From positions 62,001 through 126,000 of the forward strand of contig NC_089463.1 in assembly GCF_029203305.1 (NCBI RefSeq): 64,000 nucleotides of DNA, in the 5' to 3' direction. The stretch's first letter is position 1, and the number at the start of each line of letters is the position of its first letter. Below are positions 58,301 to 64,000 of this stretch, piece after piece. Made by a program: the position numbers and the translations under genes. This DNA is from Yamadazyma tenuis (lineage: Eukaryota > Ascomycota > Pichiomycetes > Serinales > Debaryomycetaceae). The notes under the pieces are model-generated. The model made no database searches, was not told the DNA's origin, and was given only the letters and a program-made list of their open reading frames with translations.

Positions 58301-59398
58301 GGCTCGATCATGGACTTCGAGGAACATTTGGCTAATAAGAGAGCCAGTTACTATACTGGAAGAACTAACACAGTCAAGAGATACTCCAAAGCTCAAAGCA
58401 ACAGACCGTTATCTCAGTTACCAAACTTACCTCCTGCCAACCACAAGCCCAAGTCTAACAAGCCTGACACCGACTACCCCGATGAGACGTTTTCTACCAA
58501 GGCTGATAGGAGAAGAAGCAAGCAGAAGGATGATCTGGACGATTATTATGGCGGTTTATTGGATCGTGACGATGACTACGACGATGAGAACGAGAACGAT
58601 GAATTCGATGGCCAGGCAGATGACAAGGTGTTTGATAATATCAAATTACCACCAACCAATGGCGAAAAGAGACATACCAATGGTGGAAAACAGCCACAAC
58701 CAAGACAGAAGACCAAGTCAATGTTACCTAGTGCTGAGTCAATGTTAATTCCAAACTTTGATAACCATGCCACCAAGGCGGTTGAAAAACCAAGACCTTA
58801 TGCATCCACCAAGCCTGTCAACACCACCAAGAAACTGACTTATCCTGGTGACTTTTCCAAGTCCAAACCGTTGGAAGACACCACCAATAAGCCAGATCAG
58901 AAAAAGAATAAGTCAATCTTCAGAAAGTTGTCTTGGGGCACCAGAAAGACTTTTGATGATGTAACCAACCCCCAATTGCCATCTCCAGCTGATTCGTTTG
59001 AAGAAAAGAAACCTGCTCAAAGATCAAACTCTTTCTTCAAATGGTTCTCATCGTCATCTTCTGATGAAGGCACCGAAGCTGAAATCAAGAGATTCAATAC
59101 CATCTTGCCAAAGCAAGAAATGTCACAGGCGTTGTTTGCTTTGTTGAACAGTTGGTCGAACTTCGGATTGAAGAACTTGAAGAATGATCATTATGCCTAC
59201 ATCATCAGTGGAGGAATCTCCAAGCACAACGCTTTCAACTTGAAGAGTTGTAAGTTCAGAATCAAAATCAACACAAGGGAATTCAACCAGAAGTCCGAGA
59301 TTGTGTGTGCGAGAGTGAAGGGTTCAAGGGTGACTTCTAATACTTTGTTCAAGGAGATCGAAAAGGTGTTACTCAAAGAGGGTGTTATGGACTCATGA
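55346..59398 (+). CDS. GIN4: Septin-ring kinase Gin4 (Gin4/Kcc4/Hsl1 group)
   Basis: The 1350-residue Ser/Thr kinase has its catalytic domain at about residues 28-290 (GPWRLGRTLGRGATGRV, KVV lysine, CHRDLKPENLLLD near residue 158, DFGMAALE, and activation loop LETSCGSPHYAAPE). Long disordered Ser/Arg/Lys-rich and acidic regions follow, then a KA1-type phospholipid-binding domain in the last 110 residues (HYAYIISGGISKHNAFNL to KVLLKEG). The kinase core is closest to Gin4/Kcc4. These kinases organise septins at the bud neck and link them to the morphogenesis checkpoint through Swe1. Hsl1 is the main alternative. The ATG at 55346 starts MSYHSRQPSIAS. MCB boxes lie 150-160 bp upstream. The stop codon is inside the first unit of an 18-bp repeat. 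Confidence 0.92.
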   Translation: MSYHSRQPSIASSLLSRANSNNHPQFIGPWRLGRTLGRGATGRVLLATHKTNGQKAAVKVVSKSELDDEDTQKPSQGGLPYGIEREIIIMKLLTHPNVLRLYDVWETSKNLYLVLEYVEGGELFDLLVERGPLPESEAVKYFRQIVLGTAYCHALGICHRDLKPENLLLDSNLNVKLADFGMAALESNGKLLETSCGSPHYAAPEIVSGLKYHGSASDVWSGGVILFALLTGRLPFDDENIRDLLLKVQAGSFEMPTDISWEAQDLIGKMLTANPDKRIATNDILKHPMLTKYPMPNEDLISVKSLPHPQTAHRSLGSVKNIDKQILQNLSILWNDRPEEDIIKCLLTNGNNPEKTFYALLMRYRHNHDESLGQSNKQVNNNGRIVGRSNSIKGSPKKKRTSQISASSSRHRPVSFQYKNRTSMINTNGKISASSSVQNSPYRSPRASGSPRKYGAINNSPYRGSPRRSPMASRPMSSSPSPAIPRNIYNEIVSAQQKGSYNTGNSSNSNSMPPSLPSKDSIDHYKRVLNYNTNHPENKPNVSDLMESANLSPGKGAPGSPNKKRNSLMRSLSKNRLSRRKSMRASMTSGLKRNSITIKLLSTYAKLSNETDWEYMDKQTRRTSATFAQLCDKIFNQEDYNEDEENLVDEEEKEAREYERLMEIERKKHEAELKARKELAKQRKRQKRKSLLSSKKLSIFIKDDANNSEMEVQVANDNASELTQPKRKSKLVQSNGLRSISEGAGKEKITDELTAEDLENIKRRSVTQPIPRQRKHPILTRRPVSRLDPLWTAYENEELDRAKEALDAEYKDSKGTKSKKKTKSHSRESMISVVNDDSFSKKRLSKQYQLPEVNMERSDLSDEYLSEIRKSRLLNSQMNISSIAKGESQIELPKKNQRHRTLIGDVNIPNVTRKSRHFTNSNKRLSVLSLYSTKESYRDLSSVIQLESKKDSSRMPHLRTSFADRLDRAGLVEEDYEEDDEPLDEGSIMDFEEHLANKRASYYTGRTNTVKRYSKAQSNRPLSQLPNLPPANHKPKSNKPDTDYPDETFSTKADRRRSKQKDDLDDYYGGLLDRDDDYDDENENDEFDGQADDKVFDNIKLPPTNGEKRHTNGGKQPQPRQKTKSMLPSAESMLIPNFDNHATKAVEKPRPYASTKPVNTTKKLTYPGDFSKSKPLEDTTNKPDQKKNKSIFRKLSWGTRKTFDDVTNPQLPSPADSFEEKKPAQRSNSFFKWFSSSSSDEGTEAEIKRFNTILPKQEMSQALFALLNSWSNFGLKNLKNDHYAYIISGGISKHNAFNLKSCKFRIKINTREFNQKSEIVCARVKGSRVTSNTLFKEIEKVLLKEGVMDS

Positions 59399-59494
59399 AC
59401 CTTTATGGACTCATGAACCTTTATGGACTCATGAACCTTTATGGACTCATGAACCTTTATGGACTCATGAACCTTTATGGACTCATGAACCTTT
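59387..59494. repeat. 18-bp tandem repeat overlapping the GIN4 stop codon
   Basis: ATGGACTCATGAACCTTT begins at 59387 (within GIN4), 59405, 59423, 59441, 59459 and 59477; a broken seventh copy starts at 59495. Each unit contains an in-frame TGA, because 18 is a multiple of three. Confidence 0.97.
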
Positions 59495-59627
59495 ATGGAC
59501 ATGGACTGTTCATAATATTTTGTATAATTATTTAAACGTTTAATAGGAACTAGAAGTGTGATGCACTAATATAAAAGAATTGTTACAAGTCGTTATTAAC
59601 AATATAAACAGGCTTCGGTGGATGCAA

Positions 59628-60476
59628 TTAGTAAATGCCCCATACGTCTTCACTACCGTGACAGAACTTCGAACATGCAACAGAAGCAGATAATGGGTAG
59701 TCGGAGATCCCGATCTTCTCGTCTACAAACTCGTCGGCGAAACTATCTTTCCCTCTGGCCATAGCACCCACAAACACACAAATACTTTCATCGTCATCCA
59801 ATGTGCTCACATAATCTTGCACTCTCACCACTTTAGCATCGAAAGATAAAGTGACTTTTCTGCACTTGGTTGGCAAGTGATCAGTAATAGGGTTCTTGAT
59901 CACCTTCAACAACTTCTCTTCTGAGTTGACGGATCTGATACTCAATTTGTGTAAGAGTTGTACCATTAACCCACTGAATCTTTTGAAAGTTCTTGGGATT
60001 CTCACCGATGGATTCACCTCGATTAGCACTCCTCTAGCAGTTTGAATGTAAACCTGCAACTTACCAGCTTTGTTTATAGGCGAGTCCAATAACGTCAATA
60101 AACACTGATGGGTTATATCTGGTCTGGCTTCAGCTATATCTCTTCCCATTTTTTTCAATAATCCTTGATGGTCATCGCAGTTCAACAACGCAAACTTATC
60201 ACCACCAGCACCTCCAGAGCTCACTTTGTGTGTTTCCAAGCAAGCGTGTGATAATACCACTATCATTCTTTTTGTGGATTTGTCCTTGGAGCTCAAGGGG
60301 GCAGGTTGGACTGGAACTAATGATGCAGGCACAAAAGTCGGGATGTTTGCGATAGATTTGGGGTCTTTGTCTTTGAGGTCTTTCTTAGGAGTGTCCTTTT
60401 TTAGGGATGCGGACGAGCTTGGAGCTGTGCCGTTGGTGGTGGCGGATTCGACGGTCTTTTTCTTGGAGTCAGTCAT
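59628..60476 (-). CDS. EMG1: 18S rRNA pseudouridine N1-methyltransferase Emg1/Nep1
   Basis: The 282-residue SPOUT-fold enzyme methylates the hypermodified pseudouridine of the 18S P-site loop and is needed for 40S assembly. Its family blocks are [48 protein letters not shown], and the SAM-binding knot with [15 protein letters not shown] and [23 protein letters not shown] at the end. The variable N-tail of about 65 residues is Ser/Thr/Lys-rich. The ATG at 60476 begins [14 protein letters not shown]. It is divergent from LCD1 across 145 bp. Confidence 0.97.
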   Translation of the reverse strand: MTDSKKKTVESATTNGTAPSSSASLKKDTPKKDLKDKDPKSIANIPTFVPASLVPVQPAPLSSKDKSTKRMIVVLSHACLETHKVSSGGAGGDKFALLNCDDHQGLLKKMGRDIAEARPDITHQCLLTLLDSPINKAGKLQVYIQTARGVLIEVNPSVRIPRTFKRFSGLMVQLLHKLSIRSVNSEEKLLKVIKNPITDHLPTKCRKVTLSFDAKVVRVQDYVSTLDDDESICVFVGAMARGKDSFADEFVDEKIGISDYPLSASVACSKFCHGSEDVWGIY

Positions 60477-60591
60477 TTGTAATTGAAATATATCTTTTAA
60501 CAGAGAGTTCAGTTTTTTGCACTTTTTTTTTCAGCACTATTAGGAGATGCGCGCACTGTCAAAAGTTGTAGCTAAGATAACGTATCAGTCA

Positions 60592-60597
60592 ACGCGT
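60592..60597. promoter_or_regulatory. MCB box upstream of LCD1
   Basis: ACGCGT lies 25 bp before the LCD1 ATG, in the EMG1/LCD1 intergenic region. It is the consensus site for MBF-driven G1/S transcription. Confidence 0.45.
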
Positions 60598-60621
60598 TAG
60601 TAACAGGCATGGTGAAGCAAT

Positions 60622-62676
60622 ATGAGCAACGATGACTTTTCCGACGACGACGACTTCTTTGAGAGTATAAAGCGGCACCAGTTGACCCACTCCAGCCCTC
60701 AACCGACCGCCGCTAGTAATACGGACTACGATATTTCCCAGGTTCCTGGTGAGATCAGAAGCAAGTTGTTCAGAGCCGACGGTGAAATCGCCATTTTAAA
60801 AAGCCAATTGGAGCTGGTCAAGTCACGTGGATATGAGGAAATCAAGCACCTCAAAGAAGACAACGAGGAGACCAAAAGAAGCATGGAGGAACAGATCAAG
60901 ATGTTGAAGTTCTCGGTGCAAAAGCTAGAAGATGAGAAGAAGTTTTTGGACAATCAGGTAAAAAGCACGTTTTCCAAGAAGCGAAAGCTCGCCAACCCTT
61001 CAGAAGAGACAATACCGGTGACACAGGCCCAAAGAGTGGCTCCAACGACAGTCCCTGTGGCAACTGGACAGAGAATCATCCGCACCCAAAACGACACAAC
61101 GCTATTGACAGACTATATCTGGAAATTGAGCATAAACGGCAGTGACAGAACGATAATGGAGTACTTGGGGAAGGTCACCTTGAAAGATTCGCTCGAGATC
61201 CAGGGGTACCGGTTTCAAGAAAAAATTCCCATCTCAAGTATTATCCTAGAATACTTGATCAGCCGCAAGAACCTCAGACTCGACAAGCTTCTCGAAGAAT
61301 TGTTCTCGATCATTAATGAACTTATAGTGCATCTCATTGACACCAGCTTGATCACATCGGTGCCATTCATGTTATCGCTTCTCCACGGGATTCTTGGGTT
61401 CAAGCCATCTGCTGTCAATGAAAACACCATTGTGATACTGGTGTCTCGAATATTCGAGATAATCATGCTCTATAAGTACACCTTGAGCAATGAGGACCGA
61501 GAGTTATTTAATTACAACAAAACTCCGCAGATGTTTTTGCTTGAAAAGTTTACCTTAATTTGCAGCATGGACATGTTGGAAAAGTTGATGTCCTTGTGTA
61601 ACCTCCACCAGGAGGTGAAATTGGGCCTGCGACTTTTTCACGAGGTGAGGATCCTCGACTTGGTCAATCAGCTCATTCCCAAGAATGATGAGGCATTGAT
61701 GAACGGAGCCCAAATCAACATCATCTACAATGTAGTACGAATCCTCGACAATTTCTACGACACGAACGACACGGAAGAAACATCTTCGCAGACCGTCCAC
61801 AGCTTGCTCAACATCAACCTTGTAGGGGTCCCCATCAAAGAAGATTTCAGGTTTTACGGACTAAACCGGTGTATTGGCAATAATACCGATTTTCAGGAAA
61901 TCGATAAAATCATTTTCAGTGATAACGCTACTGTTGATCCAAGCAGTTTGATCATCCTTCCGAATCCCATCTCCGAAAGATCCAAGGAACTGCGCAACAG
62001 TAACTACAGTATCGAATATAATCATGAATTTCATGTGTTGGACTTGAGGTTGCAAATTAGCCAAAGCATTGAGAACTACATCATCAACCGAATGGACACC
62101 TCGATTTTGAAGGAAATCGAGGTGGTAAAGCTCATGATCCGAAGTATCAACCTCCAGCAAAATGGGATCTTGCGGTCCCCCCGGTCCAAGTTTGTCGATC
62201 TACGCATCAAGATCATCTGCAGCTTTGTGAGAAACCTCAATTATGTGTTTAAGACCTCAAAACAGTTGAACGAGATCATCAACTCTGAAACCCTCAACGA
62301 GCTCTCGATAGTACTTTCCCAAATTGCCTTTACGTCGAGCTCCGATCTTTCTGGCTCAAGTGCTAAGCTTTACAAGCTCCTTCGAACCCAAAACTACCGG
62401 CTTAAAATCCTCAACGAAGAGTCGGAAGCCAAAGCTCGTGAGCTCAGCAACGTTAACTTCAGCAACAAGAACAAGGAGTACTTGGCAGAAGTAGAAAATG
62501 AGCATGCCAATGGACTCGAAACCTTGTATGATCATGAGACGGTGGAGCTCGCTCGAGAAATTCTTGGCTTCTGTATCGATAACGAAGTGGCCGACAATCT
62601 CTACATCAACATCAACGGGGCAGAGATGGTCGACGACAACCGATTTGACGAGATGGATATAGTTAACGAAATGTAA
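60622..62676 (+). CDS. LCD1: Checkpoint protein Lcd1/Ddc2 (ATRIP homologue)
   Basis: The 684-residue protein has the ATRIP-type layout: an acidic N-terminal RPA-binding patch (DDFSDDDDFFESIKRH), a coiled coil at about residues 45-120 (GEIAILKSQLELVKSRGYEE), and a large helical C-terminal region predicted to dock on Mec1. Length is near that of S. cerevisiae Lcd1 (747). The protein targets Mec1 to RPA-coated single-stranded DNA to start the damage checkpoint. An upstream ATG at 60609 opens an 8-codon frame that overlaps the LCD1 start and ends at 60635. The gene is divergent from EMG1. Confidence 0.87.
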   Translation: MSNDDFSDDDDFFESIKRHQLTHSSPQPTAASNTDYDISQVPGEIRSKLFRADGEIAILKSQLELVKSRGYEEIKHLKEDNEETKRSMEEQIKMLKFSVQKLEDEKKFLDNQVKSTFSKKRKLANPSEETIPVTQAQRVAPTTVPVATGQRIIRTQNDTTLLTDYIWKLSINGSDRTIMEYLGKVTLKDSLEIQGYRFQEKIPISSIILEYLISRKNLRLDKLLEELFSIINELIVHLIDTSLITSVPFMLSLLHGILGFKPSAVNENTIVILVSRIFEIIMLYKYTLSNEDRELFNYNKTPQMFLLEKFTLICSMDMLEKLMSLCNLHQEVKLGLRLFHEVRILDLVNQLIPKNDEALMNGAQINIIYNVVRILDNFYDTNDTEETSSQTVHSLLNINLVGVPIKEDFRFYGLNRCIGNNTDFQEIDKIIFSDNATVDPSSLIILPNPISERSKELRNSNYSIEYNHEFHVLDLRLQISQSIENYIINRMDTSILKEIEVVKLMIRSINLQQNGILRSPRSKFVDLRIKIICSFVRNLNYVFKTSKQLNEIINSETLNELSIVLSQIAFTSSSDLSGSSAKLYKLLRTQNYRLKILNEESEAKARELSNVNFSNKNKEYLAEVENEHANGLETLYDHETVELAREILGFCIDNEVADNLYININGAEMVDDNRFDEMDIVNEM

Positions 62677-62786
62677 CATACTGTAATTCTATACTATAAC
62701 ATGAAAATATGTTTATTATGAGGATGATACTATTACACAAATATTTGTCATTTATTAGAATCGGAGGTCTTTAGGCCAGTATCTAT

Positions 62787-63331
62787 TTATTGAGTTTGGA
62801 ACCCGTTCTTAAATCTTCTGGACACATGCTTCAAGTAAGCCATACGACCGGTACCGGTGGTTCTTCTTCTCTTAGCTTTCAAAGCCCAGTTGTGGGATCT
62901 CATCTTAGCAGCTGGGTAACCACAAGAAGAACAGGTCTTCTTTTGGACGTGGTAGGATCTCTTACCACATCTGTTACACAAGACGTGAGATTTGTTGTGT
63001 CTTTTTCCTAACGATGGAGTACCTTCTAAAGAAATGTGTTAGTAGCTGGTTTTGGTGGACATGACATAGATGTGGTGGGAAAACAGTGTATTTGGATTCT
63101 CAAAAACAGGATGGCCGTTACTGGGTGGGGTTTACCCGTGAAAGTGAAAGGATTTGAAATGTTCTGTGCTTTGGACACTGTGATGTTGAACCAAGGAAAT
63201 TTGGTTCAAGAGAGTGGGAAATTGCTGTTGCTTGTTGGTCAACAGGAGAGGATGTCTCCTATAGAGTCCCATCACTGTACCCATATGTCATATGTGTCGA
63301 TTATTCAATGGTATCTTTACATACTACCCAT
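62787..63331 (-). CDS. RPL37: 60S ribosomal protein L37 (eL37), two exons
   Basis: The 81-residue zinc-binding protein is complement(join(62787..63025,63325..63331)). Exon 1 is only ATGGGTA, followed by GTATGT. The 299-nt intron has TACTAAC and acceptor CTTTAG, and exon 2 continues A-AGGTACTCCATCGTT to give [18 protein letters not shown]. Downstream [20 protein letters not shown] supplies four zinc-ligand cysteines, and [14 protein letters not shown] closes the protein. It matches yeast Rpl37, with a shorter C-tail. The 7-nt first exon would be missed by ORF-based calling. HomolD- and Tbf1-like elements lie 121-155 bp upstream. Confidence 0.97.
63186..63209. other. Perfect 9-bp hairpin inside the RPL37 intron
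   Basis: TTGAACCAA (63186-63194) and TTGGTTCAA (63201-63209) are complementary, with a six-base loop GGAAAT. It lies in the middle of the intron and could fold in the pre-mRNA. Confidence 0.7.
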
Positions 63332-63451
63332 GATTAATTATCTTATTGCTGTGAAGTTTTTCAAATTTTTCTCATCTAACTTTTCAGTGAGGCAAAGCGC
63401 CAGTGACACAAAAATGCGACAGTGACACAAAGAGCAGGTGTTGGGGAGAAA

Positions 63452-63486
63452 CAGTCACAGAACTGAGCGCGGGGGCCACAACCCTA
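63452..63486. promoter_or_regulatory. HomolD-like and Tbf1-like elements upstream of RPL37
   Basis: CAGTCACA (63452-63459) is an exact HomolD box. AACCCTA (63480-63486) matches the core ARCCCTA of the Tbf1 site used at ribosomal-protein promoters of Candida-type yeasts. Confidence 0.6.
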
Positions 63487-63681
63487 GAAAACGCGCTTCC
63501 GATCCAGACGCGAAATGCTCGCCAGCTCGGCTGCAAAAAACCAACCTTGATATAAACAACATAGCGTGGTCATGTGCAGACCCAGGCGTGGCTGGTGAAT
63601 ACACAAACAACAATGACCTCAAAATAAACACACACATTCCAAAAGATCTGCTTTTCTTTCTAGCGTCTTCATCTCTTGTCT

Positions 63682-64000
63682 ATGTCCATGTCTCAGTTCC
63701 CTCCGTCGTCTCCCTTGAGGGACGAACCGGAGTTTGTTCACGATCCTTTCAAAAGCAAGCCAACCTCCCATTTGCCGCCCGCCCCCAAAGACGACTCCCG
63801 GGGCAGAGCCTTCAACTACCCAACTCCCCATCCCTCGTCGTCGGCCGGCCGCTCCTCGTCGCCTCACCACTCATACCTCGATGATTACCAGCATCAGTTG
63901 CTCGAACCCAAAAAAGTGGCATTTGAAATCAACCGGCCGGTGATGGAAACCGGCCACAGCGGCGTGACCATCACCAAGGTGCCCCTCACCCACCCGGTGG
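63682..64000 (+). CDS. 5' part of an unidentified gene running off the window
   Basis: ATG at 63682 (with a second ATG two codons on) opens a frame that stays open to the window end, 106 codons, so it cannot be judged by ORF length. The encoded N-terminus (MSMSQFPPSSPLRDEPEFVHDPFK) is rich in Pro, Ser, His and Asp. The last visible part reads VAFEINRPVMETGHSGVTIT then KVPLTHPVG. A disordered tail leading to a 'K-V-x-L-T' strand is compatible with the N-terminus of a chitin synthase, but this is weak and I do not assign it. It lies 350 bp from the divergent RPL37 start. Confidence 0.6.
   Translation, partial: MSMSQFPPSSPLRDEPEFVHDPFKSKPTSHLPPAPKDDSRGRAFNYPTPHPSSSAGRSSSPHHSYLDDYQHQLLEPKKVAFEINRPVMETGHSGVTITKVPLTHPV

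Overview
The window is a gene-dense nuclear segment from a budding yeast (Saccharomycotina). The evidence is RPL24 and RPL30 side by side and divergent (as in S. cerevisiae), GTATGT 5' splice sites with TACTAAC branch points, yeast tRNA-Ala(AGC) and tRNA-Val(AAC), and yeast-specific genes (SPC34, RPM2, LCD1, MRC1, GIN4, SEC2). Gene content and an AT-leaning codon choice that avoids CTG in highly expressed genes suggest the Candida/Debaryomyces side of the subphylum, but I could not establish the meaning of CTG. All translations here use CTG=Leu. I see no transposon, LTR, virus or centromere-like array.

Layout. 0-10.5 kb: end of a GID7-type WD40 gene, PDI1, a PXMP4-type peroxisomal membrane protein, SRO9, a P2C (Na+/K+-type) P-type ATPase and BOR1. 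10.8-19.2 kb: tRNA-Ala, a taspase/asparaginase-like gene, the RPL24-RPL30 pair, SPC34, KAE1, CWC23, a spliced MIC10, tRNA-Val and SPC3. 19.2-31 kb: RPM2, a 1.2-kb apparently non-coding stretch with strong splice signals, spliced YIP5, a spliced sugar-porter-like MFS gene, and a large DDB1/MMS1-type propeller protein. 31-45 kb: formin BNI1, the Rab exchange factor SEC2, an F-box/LRR protein, a 44-codon ORF, PHO84 and a PAP2 lipid phosphatase. 45-64 kb: a small hypothetical gene, SAM2, MRC1, an unrecognised Ser/Asn-rich protein, KRR1 with a divergent small basic gene, GIN4, EMG1, LCD1, spliced RPL37, and the start of a gene that runs off the edge.

Themes. Ribosome production is heavily represented (RPL24, RPL30, RPL37, KRR1, EMG1, probably the KRR1 partner). 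BNI1, SEC2 and GIN4 serve polarity, secretion and the septin ring. MRC1, LCD1 and possibly MMS1 serve the replication checkpoint, and MCB boxes lie upstream of MRC1, LCD1, GIN4 and BNI1. PHO84 and the PAP2 gene share an intergenic region with Pho4-type sites.

The most notable observations are: an L30-binding kink-turn that appears kept around the RPL30 start codon although no intron follows it; an RPL24 start codon assembled by splicing; a back-to-back 3'/5' splice site in a non-coding region; and several tandem repeats placed just past gene ends, one of which contains the stop codon of GIN4.
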